Shown here in pieces: positions 46,937 through 57,900 of a DNA stretch of 64,000 bases. The position numbers were made by a program, and so were the translations under genes. The first letter of the stretch is position 1; each line of letters starts with the position of its first letter. Source of the DNA: Hyphochytrium catenoides (lineage: Eukaryota > Sar > Hyphochytriomycetes > Hyphochytriales > Hyphochytriaceae); NCBI GenBank assembly GCA_900088475.1, contig FLMG01000484.1, forward strand, positions 2,706 through 66,705, in the 5' to 3' direction. Below the pieces are notes generated by a model. The model saw nothing but the letters and a program-made list of their open reading frames with translations, was not told the DNA's origin and searched no databases.

Positions 46937-47012
46937 GAAAAGTGGCAAGGGCTCCTCAGCGCCGAGGGGCGCCAATCAAGCAGAGAACACATCATGTTGT
47001 GTCATTTCATAG
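44135..47012 (+). CDS. GRK: G protein-coupled receptor kinase with RGS domain and CAAX box
   Basis: An AGC-type Ser/Thr kinase that phosphorylates activated GPCRs. ATG 44135 begins MEELQNTIQDAQYM, like GRK N-termini. The RGS homology domain spans about 44470-45085 (FQETLQSQNPNAFTMETVL, MGFYLFKRFCLENQSGTLAS, MWNHFLRSKWFNKYISML). The kinase domain has GRGGFG (near 45310), AMKVL with the ATP-binding Lys, LCTGGDLSFHL, YRDLKPDNILL, SDLGLA (DLG in place of DFG, normal for GRKs) and WAPEVL. Then come DYWSFGCIVYEMLSG and the AGC tail with IPPPFVPEKNINAR. A final exon (46938-47012), joined in phase after ESSQ|GTGAGC, adds 24 residues ending CCVIS. The last four, CVIS, form a CAAX prenylation box, as in the GRK1/GRK7 group. 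Introns split the kinase domain at several points. It converges with the dehydratase gene, 98 bases between stops. Confidence 0.93.
46900..46937 (+). repeat. (CT)n(TA)n microsatellite forming the last intron's 3' end
   Basis: About ten CT units followed by eight TA units run directly into the AG acceptor at 46936-46937 of the exon that carries the kinase's CAAX box. It serves as the polypyrimidine tract of that intron. Confidence 0.75.
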
Positions 47013-47110
47013 GGAAACAGTCTTCCCTTCCCACTGCGCTGATATCCTGATCCATAGTCTGTCGTCCAGACCCATTTGATTTATTAGTCATCTATTCTTA
47101 TTGCTAAATG

Positions 47111-49630
47111 TCAACTTGTACATTCAAAGACCGGACTGCCAAGGACACTCATGATGGGGATTACACCTAGCCCTACGTCACAAAAGGAGTTGTCAGCTTA
47201 CAGTGATCACCATTGCAACAGATGTATGGAAGTGGAGAGACCGCGAGGGCACACACAGCATCAATAAGTTTAGGAGAGTCAAAGATGAGGATATTGAACC
47301 CCATGGCCAAAGCGCACTTACCTGGCCCAAGAGGTGCTGACAAGAATCCGTTCTCTCTTTTGGGAGCTCGTTCCGCTATGCTTTTGGTGACGTAACTGTT
47401 AAAGTCCGTAGACGCAAAAAGAAAACGAGGCGGAGTCGAGTGCGCTAGGTGAGAGATAGCTGCTGTCACGATGTCTCCTCCCCAGGTGTCTTCGATGTTC
47501 ATAGCTATTCCCAGACTGAGGCAGAGGTCTCGAATTTGCCGGGCTTTTGTAAGGCCCCCAACCTTCGAGATCTTTAGGTTGATTACGTCGGTAGCAGAGT
47601 CCCCGATAGCGCGAAGCAGGACCTGATAATGTATATGATGTGGGCCAAAGAAGTTTAGCTCAATGCTACTATTGCTAGTAGACACAGAGGAAGTCGCTGT
47701 AAGCGCAAGGGGGATCAAAAAGGCCGAGACTACCTAGCACTGGAAGAAGGGACAGAGTCATTATGGCAAGAAGGGCGCTCTTTCAAATTGAGACACATAA
47801 CCAAACATCTTGGCTGCTTCTCCTGGCAGTCTGGCTGCAAGAGCAAAACTCTTAGGAACTTGGTCGTAGGGGTTTTCACGCTACCTTAATATCGGTGATG
47901 CTTTCGTCAAGGATAAATGGCTTAGTGCACATACGTCTGACACTAAGATTCTCCTCATAAGAGTCACAAGGCTGTTCTATGTAGACATCCACATCCCTAA
48001 CGCCCTCCACCACTCGCACTGCCTCATGCATGAGCCATCCGGTGTTGGCATCTGCCATAAGGACATCACCCTGTGCGCAAGCCTGACGGCAGTGAATGAT
48101 CCTTGCAATGTCTTCTTCAGGATTGCTACCAACCTGAATGTTTAGCGTTCGTAAGGTGTCAAGAAGCCTAAGATGGGCGTACCAAGCCTGAAAGTGTCAG
48201 ATCATCTTTGGGCAACAAAATCGGAAGGAAAGAAAGGATGAGGGTAATGGTAGTCGAAAACGAGAAAGAACAGAGAAAACCGGCGTGCCAAGAAGGAGCT
48301 TGGTTTGTGGGAGAAAGAAAGTTTGTCTACTGCCCAAGAAGAAGTAGAGGATGTAGATTGGCAATCGGATGCGGTGATGGCTATGAGAGGCGGTATCCTG
48401 AGACTTTCCTTGAGCTGGAACTTTCTATATCCCTCACTGCGGTACCTCCTAATTGACTCCGCCATGCGCTCCGGAGTGTCTTGAGATATCGCCCTACACC
48501 ACGATAACTTTAGATCCCATCGAAAGGAGCAGAGACCCATATCATGACTGCGATACAACGAGCGGCAGATAGCGTTGGCGCTCTTTAGAGATCAAGCAAA
48601 TAATCGAACGTTGGTAGAATAAAGCTGGGTAAGGGACTGTCACGGATAAAGTGGATCTCACCTATAAAGAGGATAGCTTTCTCCAAATCTTCCACCCATA
48701 AGATGGGAGATGGGTTGGCGCGTTACTTTGCCTAGAATGTCCCAACAGGCGATGTCTGTTGCATTCCAACGGGAAGGGAGACGCGCAAAGGACTGAGTTA
48801 GCCATTACATCTTTTCCAAGAGATGGATGCCAACACAAGAGGAGACGGGGTTATACCGAGGCCATTCTCTTCTGACGTGCACAGCCAGAACTAGACAATA
48901 GCAGATAACATCTAGGGCGACCACTTTGTGGGTGCACAACCTAAAGGGGCCTTGACGTAAGGGTGTCCTCTCATGGCAGCGTCCATCAGAAGGTTGATTT
49001 TCAGAAGTTCCGTGGGGTCCTGGCCTAACAAGGTAGGAGCCAGCTCTCGAATGCCCTCTCTGCGGGGCACACGGAACCGTTCATCAGTCAAGAAGAGAGA
49101 GGAGACCAAGGGAGAGGTGTGTGCAAGAGCGCGTACGGTGTAGGAGAGGCGGAGAAATGAAACAATGGAGACAAGTCACGCTCCGAACTATAGGCTCTAG
49201 CCCACAGTCCTACTCTACGGAGAGTGAGCAAACATAGAACGAGTTAGAGGAGAAGGGCCCCCGTCCTGGGTAGCACCTGCAGATAGGCTCTGAGAATAGA
49301 TTCGAAGGGAGCGTCAAGACATCGCGCTTCTGCAGACCTTGTTCCTTTAGCATATGCTGGCAGATAGGCCGGGCCCAATGGACAATTCTCTCCCCAGCCC
49401 ACGACCCCTTCATCAGTCTCCACTCGCACCACGGTGGAGTCAAAGACTGTTACTGAGTTGCCTCCAGACCACGAGTCTGCGGACAAGCAAGGCGTAAGAG
49501 ACCGCATATGGAAGATGAGCCTCCGAGCTAGGTAGGAGTCAGAAGCGATGGAACCTCTTTTGTCGCTCTTACATTTTCCTTCGACCAATGGGAGATCTAC
49601 TTGGAAGACGGAGATCTTGGTGATCTTCAT
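47111..49630 (-). CDS. Enolase-superfamily dehydratase, likely cis-3-hydroxy-L-proline dehydratase type
   Basis: A mandelate racemase/muconate lactonizing enzyme-type (beta/alpha)8 barrel. ATG 49630 begins [19 protein letters not shown]. Splicing through GTAAGA and CCGCAG gives [15 protein letters not shown] and then [20 protein letters not shown], the capping domain. Later exons give [12 protein letters not shown] with DIACWDILG, the catalytic Lys strand YRKFQLK (near 48440), and the metal ligands DANTGW, IEQPC and LDESI (about 48045-47890). The last exons give [35 protein letters not shown] and [18 protein letters not shown], ending at TGA 47111-47113. The [20 protein letters not shown] and GRFGE signatures match the hydroxyproline/proline-betaine subgroup, known mainly from bacteria and fungi. 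Many introns show it is a resident eukaryotic gene. The substrate is inferred. Confidence 0.8.
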
Positions 49631-50405
49631 TCGTGCCAGCTGTCCAGAATTCTCGCCCTACAGATGGCAGCCCTGCCGCTTACAAAGCTCGCCCGGAAAG
49701 CCGCGGAAACAATCTTAGCTACAGCTCGTTAAGAGTATGTGCCACTGGAGGTTCCTGTCAGCAGCAGCAGCCAGGATAATGGTCTGTCCCTATAGCCTCT
49801 CTGTAGAACCCTCTGGCTCGTCCACAGCCGCGTCTCTATGATTATTCGAGGTAGAAGATCACCTGCTGTTGGCTGGTGAACTTCAACATGCGAACCCATA
49901 CAATCTTAGCGGCGTTACCGGCTTATTGTAAGGATTTTCCCCTGGCCGTAGCTTGATGTGAAGGAGCACGAGAGTGCTTGCTGGGAGGCTGCTTGTAAGG
50001 AAGCGTGTGAAAAGCGGCTGAAGAAAGAGGCTGGCTGAGGACGCATGGAAGTCTAGAGCAGCATAGCGGGCAACACTCTACAGGTGCCATATATTACGCT
50101 ATAATAAGACGGAGCGGCCTCACGCAGCTTAGAAATATAGATTTGAAGTCTACTGCCCACGGGAAGTGCAGCCTTTGAGCACCAACTCCAGGCAATCTAC
50201 TGAGGAGGAAAACAGTTGACTGCTCTCCCTAGTCTCTGTGGTCCAGTCGTGGTGATTGCTCTAGCTATCAGGGTCTGACATCGGCAATTTCCTACGTCGT
50301 CCGTCCTAAGTTCTTAAGGATAATGATGGTCAGCGTCAGCCTTCCATAGAATACATTCGTTTAAAGTCCTTTACAATCGCCTGGACCCTGCAGCCGCTTC
50401 TGGCT
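49631..50405. other. Intergenic region upstream of the dehydratase
   Basis: About 770 bases without a recognised gene. Both neighbours are on the minus strand, so it holds the dehydratase promoter and the 3' end of the next gene. No repeats or RNA genes were recognised. Confidence 0.35.
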
Positions 50406-51281
50406 TTAGAGAGGGCGGAGGAAGATGTGACCCCAGTCCTCCTTGTTCACGTCGTGGCACATAGAACCCCAATGTTCTTTGAAATACCCTGTCACAAGCT
50501 CTTCGCCCGTCTTCGCGGTCGTTCCTTGCGCCATGTAACCCACACTGCCAAGCTCATCTCCTTGGAGCTCAAGAAGATTGTCTGAGACCATTCTTACTGC
50601 GAGAGGAGTGTACTTGCGGTCAGGTCTAGAGCCTTGAGGCGGTCCGCCGACGAAGCCGAAGGTGACGACTCTCAGGTCTGCCGCCTGACCAGGCTTTGCA
50701 AACCGTCCAACCAAGACAAACTTGGGCTGGTACAAAGCGGGAGGGAGAGAGAGCTCCGTAATCACACTCATCCCTACATTGACTGTGACATGCTGCATAA
50801 TGCGCTCGGCCAAATGAGATGGAAGGCGGCCCTTGCCTCCTCCTCCTTCTGTTAGCTCGGCACACAGCGTTTTCACCACCTCTTTAAACTCTTCCCTGGT
50901 AGCCTCAAGCACAGGTCTGCTATAGTCCCCACCAGCATTAGCAGAACGCGACGTAAGGGCCTTCGGGAGGTCTGAATCCGTGGGCGAGGCCCCTTTGTTG
51001 CCAAGACGCCTAGCATCAATCCCAATTTTGCATAACAGTATATCTCCTCTATTGGGCAGGAAGTTTCTGGCAAAATCGCGCAGCACCTCGTCCGTCAGCT
51101 CAGAGGGCAAGCATCTGAAATCTTGACGTGTCAAGCGTATCCTCCCAGTGGCTCCTAGCCTTTTCTTTCCTCCTGATCCAGAGTCCTGCCATTTTGACCA
51201 ACCAAGATAGGCGATAGTGGCCACTGCCACCACACCCACTGTAACCACAGATAGACCATAGGAATCACTGTGCGAATCCAT
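50406..51281 (-). CDS. Single-pass membrane protein of unknown function
   Basis: A 291-residue, single-exon protein; the true start is ATG 51281 (MDSHSDSYGLSVVTVGV), since the open frame upstream begins with GTG. Residues 9-28 (YGLSVVTVGVVAVATIAYLG) form a transmembrane anchor, followed by a basic stretch, so the bulk is probably cytosolic or in the intermembrane space. The soluble part has RNFLPNRGDILLCKIGIDAR, a Gly-rich loop (TEGGGGKGRLPS) and a beta-rich region PKFVLVGRFAKPGQAADLRV, ending in EDWGHIFLRPL. Stop is at 50406-50408. I do not recognise the family. The lack of introns in an 876-base gene stands out. It diverges from TRAPPC13. Confidence 0.7.
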   Translation of the reverse strand: MDSHSDSYGLSVVTVGVVAVATIAYLGWSKWQDSGSGGKKRLGATGRIRLTRQDFRCLPSELTDEVLRDFARNFLPNRGDILLCKIGIDARRLGNKGASPTDSDLPKALTSRSANAGGDYSRPVLEATREEFKEVVKTLCAELTEGGGGKGRLPSHLAERIMQHVTVNVGMSVITELSLPPALYQPKFVLVGRFAKPGQAADLRVVTFGFVGGPPQGSRPDRKYTPLAVRMVSDNLLELQGDELGSVGYMAQGTTAKTGEELVTGYFKEHWGSMCHDVNKEDWGHIFLRPL

Positions 51282-51929
51282 TGCTCTGTAGAGCGTCTTC
51301 CTCACTCTGCCTTCCACACCGTGGCCGCTGTGGCTGTGCTGTCAGGTCAGAGGTTCAGAGCTTTGAAGGCTGAGCGACGGTTAGAAGAAGAGATCTCATC
51401 ATCGTGCAGACGATCATCCAAGCCAAAGAAATATCTCCTGCATTTACCGAAAACGACCCGAATCTGGAGTGCAACTGCCGAAGGTTGCATAACATACTAT
51501 CTATATTGCCCTTGTAGAGAACCTTAGCCGAGAATAAATGGGTCAGACTTCGGCTTACAGTAGTGTAGGAAGCTCTCCCTCTTGCAAGTAGAGAAACACC
51601 TTCAAGCTCCTCGAGTCTATCATCCTTTCTGATTGTTGGATCCGTTGCTCTGCCTCCTCTCGAACAAGCGGCCCTGGCCTGAGTGCGTGAGCAGTGCAAG
51701 GACCGCTCGGATGATGGAGCGAGTAGAGGATGGCGCAGGGTACTGAGGCAGCACTTCGTAACCTTCTTTGAGTCAGTGCCCAGTTAAACAGGGCGGGCAA
51801 GGGAGACTTTTGTCGCAGTTGAACAGCTGTAGCTCTGAGGATGTATGTCTCTGATGTAAAGGCTCCATCATCTTAGCCTCTTAGCTTAGATTAGCTGCCG
51901 TAGTTCGTGCCACAGGTCTCTATTGGAAG
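51282..51929. promoter_or_regulatory. Divergent promoter region between the unknown TM protein and TRAPPC13
   Basis: About 650 bases between two divergent starts. Minus-strand open frames at 51355-51699 and 51555-51800 show no similarity to known proteins. No specific motif was identified. Confidence 0.35.
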
Positions 51930-53979
51930 ATGTCGGGCGTTAGTGATGCAGACAAACAACCGACCCTGAAAGGTAAAGTTCTGTGTCTCGGTAGCTTCCA
52001 CAGTCAGTGGGACTAATCAGCTCCTTCGTAGTGATGAGGCTGTATAAGCCCAAGCTTCACATGTCGCACAAAGTTTTAGATGATGTCTCACCGACAAAGG
52101 GCCCTGACCTCTTCTCACTTTCCCGGGGAATGATTCTTCCGGACAGCTTCGGGTATCCCTTTATTCCTTATCCATTTGTTATGCATTAACATACGGTTGG
52201 CATCTGCTAACGTCGCCTTGACAGCAATATTTATTTGGGGGAGACTTTCTGCAGCTACATCAGCGTCCTCAACCACTTTCCCTACGATCTGGCAAACGTT
52301 GGGTTATCGGTGAGACGATCTTCATGAGCCAGATGACATTTTTGTTCCTACCTCTATCAGCTCTCTGGTACCTCCTAGTCTCAAGATCCGCTCTCGTTGC
52401 CTGACTCTCCTGTCGCAGGCTAAGCTTCAAACGCCAAGCGTACGCACAGATTTGCTGGATGTTCGGCTGTCAAGAACAGGAGAAGAAACATTACCTCAAA
52501 ATCCCGTACCGAACTTCCGTGCTGGCAGCAACCTTGACATGGTGGTGGAGCACGTCCTAGCCGAGCTAGGTGTACACACGTAAGAACACTTCTTCATAAT
52601 GTGGTCTAAAGCGCGCTGGGTTAGCCTACGGCTAAGAGTAGAAGTACTGATCCAATCCATTGCTTTCTTGGCCCCTTAGGCTGCGAGTCGGGGTTACATA
52701 TAGCGACAGCGAGACTGGAGAACCCAAGACTTTGCGCAAGTACTATCGGTTCAATGTTATGAACCCACTGACTATCTCCTTCAAGCACACCGCCGTCATG
52801 GTAGGTATTACCTCCAAAGAAGGTCCCCTATTGGTTCCGCCCTTTTGTCTTTCCGTTGGTTGCGCTTCATCACTGATGTTTGGCTTTGACTTCCTGGTGA
52901 CAGGGTGACTCCTACGTAGAGGCGCATATCAAGAACAACACAACGACAGCCCTCTTCTTCGACTCAATCGTCTTTCAACCCACTCCTCCTTTCTTTGTTG
53001 AAGACCTTCAAAGTACTGAGGAGGATCGAAACTCACGGCAAGTTGTCATGGTTGGGGTGGGGAGAATGGAGGCTGCCTGAACCTCTTCCGAGTAACGAGG
53101 TTTGTTGTGGGCTAAGAGGTCATCTCCCACTGCAGGAAATCGTACTCTAAGCTCTTGTACGTCAACCCCGAGGAGAAGATTCAGAAGGTCTATCTCATCA
53201 AAGCGGGCGAAGGGCCCGAGCCTACTAATCAGGTAAAAGGCGTTTGCAACTAGCAATAAGGCTGTCCTCTAGCGTCTTTATTCCGTCATTCAAGGCTTCC
53301 AGAAACGTCTGGGTGCGATGATCTCCTTTGTCATTTCCCTCCTCTCTTTGACGTTGTAGCTGTACGTTGTGGCCTTGCGAGGTGTTTACCACTAAGCCGT
53401 ATCATGCCTACAGACACTCACTAACCTTGGAAGATTAGACATACAATGGCGAACAGCACTAGGGGAAGCCGGAAGACTGCAGACACAGCCAGTCGCAAGA
53501 AAAGTAAGCATTGATTTTCGATATTTGTTGGAAGCCTCTTCTTGCTAAAGAGGATCATGAAACAGGTGCCTCTTAAGAATCAGGTCGAAGTTACGTTGGA
53601 GAACCTCCCTGACAGGCTTATTCTTGGAGCGACATACGTAGCTACGTGCACGGTGACAAACAACAGTCCAAGGTCTTTATACTTGCAGCTCCAGTTCCGT
53701 AAGGAGCTGATGGGTGGCGTCTTTGTCAGCGGCGTCTCCGCGCAGGTCCGATGGATTTCCGGTATCCAGGGACTCTTGCAATGAGTTGACTCTTTCTTAT
53801 CTCTGCAGAATCTGGGAGAGGTGCCATCTCAGATGTCCAAGTCAACTGAGGTGAAGCTTATACCACTAGTCGCGGGCCTCCATGAAGTCAAAGGCATGGT
53901 TGTCGTAGATCTCGCCACATCCAAAGACTATCCACAGGAGAAGCTCCAGGACGTGATTGTAGAGGAGACGGCTCAATAG
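51930..53979 (+). CDS. TRAPPC13: TRAPP complex subunit 13
   Basis: A subunit of TRAPPIII, the Rab1 exchange-factor complex for ER-Golgi traffic and autophagy. ATG 51930 begins MSGVSDADKQPTLK. Exons give VMRLYKPKLHMSHKVLDD, then an exon starting NIYLGETFCSYISVLNHFPY, then VRTDLLDVRLSRTGEETLP with MVVEHVLAELGVHT, LRVGVTYSDSETGEPKTLRK with YYRFNVMNPLTISFKHTAVM, GDSYVEAHIKNNTTTALFFD, YVNPEEKIQKVYLIKAGEG, TLTNLGRLDIQWRTALGEAG, VPLKNQVEVTLENLPDRLIL and finally LVAGLHEVKGMVVVDLATSK. Stop TAG is at 53977-53979. The motif L.LGETF..Y(I/V)...N with K.YRF.V.NPL is characteristic. About nine introns interrupt it. Its 3' end lies 19 bases from the stop of the next gene on the other strand. Confidence 0.92.
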
Positions 53980-53998
53980 ATTATCTTGATTTGGGTTA

Positions 53999-54223
53999 TC
54001 ACTGACTCTTTTTGGCGCTTCGCGTTCTCTGCTTAGAGCTCTTCATCTCCTCCTTAGCTTTGATCTCAAGCAGAAGCTCTCTGGTAGTATAGAGGGCGAC
54101 AGCTATCAGCAGCACGAGAGCGGCGGTAAGATATAACAGATAACGTTGAGGATGCTGCACAGCCTGCAAAAACTGCTCCTCGATCTGCCCTTGAACATAC
54201 GTGAGCAGGTCCGATGACATCAT
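53999..54223 (-). CDS. Small single-pass membrane protein with KKXX tail
   Basis: A 74-residue protein starting MMSSDLLTYVQGQIEEQFLQ at ATG 54223. Residues 28-46 (YLLYLTAALVLLIAVALYT) form one transmembrane helix. The C-terminal part is strongly basic and ends in KKSQ, which fits the dilysine KKXX ER-retrieval signal for type I membrane proteins. Stop is at 53999-54001. The overall layout resembles small ER membrane subunits, but I cannot name the family. It converges tail to tail with TRAPPC13, leaving only 19 bases. An upstream 5' exon cannot be excluded because the divergent frame just upstream (54224-54290) is also open. Confidence 0.6.
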   Translation of the reverse strand: MMSSDLLTYVQGQIEEQFLQAVQHPQRYLLYLTAALVLLIAVALYTTRELLLEIKAKEEMKSSKQRTRSAKKSQ

Positions 54224-54930
54224 GACCGTAGATAGCAGGAAGTTTGTCCTCCTCAGCAGCAGGGATCTGTAGATCTATATAGCTGTCCAACTAGGGTTTG
54301 CTCCAAGTGTCAGCGGGCGGACCTGGCTGATGGGCCAAGGTCTGACATTCTTAGCAATGGAGCTCAGAAAATTTTACTTTCTCAATGGCAAGCGGGCGTG
54401 TAGGCGGAGGAGGACGCTACACTAAATGTATGGGATGGGTGTTCCCAAGGAAAGATATAATCAGAATCTTCATTCTGTAACCCCCAATCGCGATAATCCT
54501 AGGACCATACAGTACCCCAGCTCATAGATCTTCCTACTAGGGTTAGGGAAGAGTGATATCGTGTTGTCTGTTTATAGCCTGGTACCCGTTGTAGAGCAAG
54601 TGAAACGCAAATGCGACTAAGCTCGGTTGACCCCATAGAAAATTAGGGTCCTGCCCTCTCGTAGCGCCACGCCGCGGCCGCTTCTGATTGTACTCATCAC
54701 ACCTCACAGCTGACGGAGATCTCAGGAGCAAGACAAGACTGATGACAAATGAAAAATTGATGCACTGCGAGAGAGGAGAGGAAACCTCTCTTGGCAGCCG
54801 AGAAGAAGCAAATGTCTGTCCAGCAGTGATGGATCTAGGGGGAGGCTAAGGTTATAAAAGCAATGATGTCTGACGTGCAGTGCTATTCCAGGATTTAAGT
54901 TCGGAAGGGATGGTCTAAGTGGATGCGAGG
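54224..54930. promoter_or_regulatory. Divergent intergenic region upstream of IRE1
   Basis: About 700 bases between the small TM gene and the proposed first exon of IRE1. No coding exon is recognised. It presumably contains the promoters for both. Confidence 0.35.
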
Positions 54931-57900
54931 ATGTACGGCCGAACCATCTGCTTCCACGTGACGTGGCTCCTGGCTGTGTTGCCAGCAGCTATTGTCTTGG
55001 CAGAGTCCAGATTCTCCTTGGTTGCCAGCCGCGGTCCGTGCTTTGTACTTGCTCTGTGGAAGAGATTCAGTGATGCTGACATCCTAACGACACGTTTTCC
55101 GGCCCGTCACCTGGGTGGACCTGCAATCGTCTCATTTCCTTAACTTCTCGCTCTGCCATTCCCAGGACTCTCCAAGGTGATAAATGGCATCCGGTCCACC
55201 GTTTCTAGGTCGCCAGCCCAAAGGNNNNNNNNNNNNNNNNNNNNNNNNNNNNNNNNNNNNNNNNNNNNNNNNNNNNNNNNNNNNNNNNCACACGGGAACG
55301 GTCGATGTAGGTCCTTTTCTCAATTTATCTAAAAGGCCGCCGCTTGAGCCCTCGTTCACAACCAAACAAGCCAATGCCACTGCATTTATTCTTTCCAACT
55401 CTCTCGAAGTTTGATCTCAATCTATCTTTGGCTCTGCTGCTCTTCGCCATCAACAGCATACGGTTAATGTGCTCCTTCAAAGATCTACTTGTGCTTTTCC
55501 TCTCCAGTCTGAACTCCCTTTCTCCCGGTTATGCGGCGACTGCAGTGGGTGTTCGATAGTGGAGCACCTCTAGTCCATGCCTCGAAGTCTTCAGCAGACT
55601 TTCAGGGTGCCATTGTGCCGGCTACGGACGGACGAATAGTCCACATCGTAGACAGCACGGTGAACACTCTGGATATTAAAGCCCAAGACATAGTGAAAAA
55701 GAGTCCTTTCGTGAGCAATGATGGCAAGTCTTTGTTCACGGGGAAAAAGACCACCACTTTGTTTGTTCTGGACCTCAAGTCAGGACAATCCACGGTACGA
55801 CCTTACTGTGCGATCCACTGCTTCTGGACGTCTTTCTGCTGTGTTCGTTGCGTTCGCTTATTTCTCCAACGGCTTGGTCTCCTTATAACGTTTTGCATTC
55901 ACTCCTTTGCACTAAAGCCTTGCCCTTGTCATCCTTATAGTTCTGCCTACTGATGGTCTTATCACTCCTGCCTTTCTAGTAATTGTAGCATTCGTGTCGT
56001 GCGCAATTGTCTGGCAACCTTCTCTTATAGTTTCTTCGCCCTTTTTCTAAGACTGGATAATCAGGCTTCTTGCTAATCCTGGCCTTTCTTGTGATTCGTC
56101 CAGATGACTCTTGCCGATCAATGCCCACAGCCGGACCTGAAGTCAACGGCAGGTCTTCTTTCTCGGGAAGAGAGGACAGAAGATGACGGCCAAGAGATAG
56201 AGGATGACCTCTCGGTGGAAGTGGAGGAAGAAGAAGACTTGTATAACAATGCTGAAGAACCCTATCATGACTCTCAGGAAGACATCATTCCTGAAAAAGA
56301 TCGACCGGCGATGTGGGTCAGCAGAACTGACTATGCGGTTCGTGCGTTTAGCACCGAGCTTAGAGCTCAGCAGTTTGAGTTTACCTACAGGTATTATCTC
56401 CTGATAACAGTACGGTAATGCATCTCAGTCTGACTTTTTGGCGGCCCTCTTTCGGCTCTGGGATGCTGGCCAGCGATTTGCGTATCCTCTCCCATTCTAG
56501 GGACAGCTTGCAGTGTGGCGATGGAGTCCCCGTCAACTTAAAGGATATCGACCTTGTCGTGGGCGAATCAGGTAAACACTTTTGGTGCTAGATACAAGCA
56601 GGGTGAACGACAGCTATGAAGATGGAACCACACGGGAAAGACAACTGAAGCAATGTCGTAGAGGTGTAAACCTGGAAGGAAGCCGAGTTCTAAAACCATG
56701 GAGCTCTTAAGATGTTACGGATTTATACTCAAAGCTTCGCCTTATTCTACTTCCGGTCTAGGCGTCCTGCACTACCGCGAGCGCATTTCAGGCAACGTGT
56801 GGTCTGCCGATTTGGGCTCTCACATAGTAAACGTTTTGAGCCCTTCAACAGCCAACACTCTTCCTCTGAAGAGACTTGGGCATGTGCAGGGAAGCATGCA
56901 AGACGTTACCGTCACATCGGATGTGAGAGGAGGAGACGCAGCTGATACTGCCCTACTTCGGCTCGATCAGCGCGGAGAGCCGTTCGCTGTCACAGGTTCA
57001 CTCATCGACTCCTTTGGGTTTGTTTGGAACGAGGGAGAATGGCAGGTATGAGAGATGCACCACCAAGCCAGCTGGTAGTTTCTTAGCCTGGCTTGTGCAT
57101 TGTTAGCCTGGCTCTTGCACTGCTGCACCTTGCAGTTTCCTGACCCGATGATGTCACCGACTAGGCGGTCAATAACCCTGGCAACAACGATAACGCAGCA
57201 GTTATTCCTTTTGTGAGGCAGCTATTGGACTCCGAGGCTGATAGTGGACGATCTGGAAAATGCCACGACGGAAGCTTCTTGTGCTTGGTGGGTTTACTTA
57301 CGACAAATCTTAGCACCGAAGGTGAGAAGCATGCTTCCAAGGCATCGCTGTGTTGTGGCTCCTTATGTTCCCTTTTGGCGCCAACAAGAGTCTGAGAATC
57401 TGTGTGATAGCTCCTTGGTATGAGCTATAGGGATCTAGCTTACGACAAAGAGTCAGATTTCTCGCTGTTAGTCTAGCATCACCATCGCCCTTTAGCCTGG
57501 TCTGAGTCTACCTTCGGTGACTTCTTGTCAGACTAACGTCACCTCTGCAGCTGTACTGAGTCGTTTTGACTACATATGGTCGGATCCGCTGGTTTGGCTT
57601 CTGACAGTCCTTAGCACCTTGCTGCTTCTGGCAGTTGTTTTCCTTATGGGTACAGTTTACCGCCAGTGGAGGCAAATAAAGAGCTCAGGTACCAATCTGT
57701 TTGCGGTATTATGACCTATAATACTGGTTGTCTGTTCTGCAGTCGCTGACTTTCTTTCTATTATGTTCAGCAGCTGACGTAAAGCAAGAATCGCAAACCC
57801 AAAATGGAACGAACGAAGAATCCACCCTGGCAAGGGCGCGCCGCGACAGCGCAGGGTTTATTTGCGTGGGCTCTCTGAAACTGTCTGATGAGGTACTAGA

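Noticed and set aside
55531-55533. ATG 55531 as the start of IRE1
   Set aside because: It would give no signal peptide, and it lies 12 bases before the TGCAG acceptor of the first luminal exon; a signal-peptide exon is present upstream at 54931.
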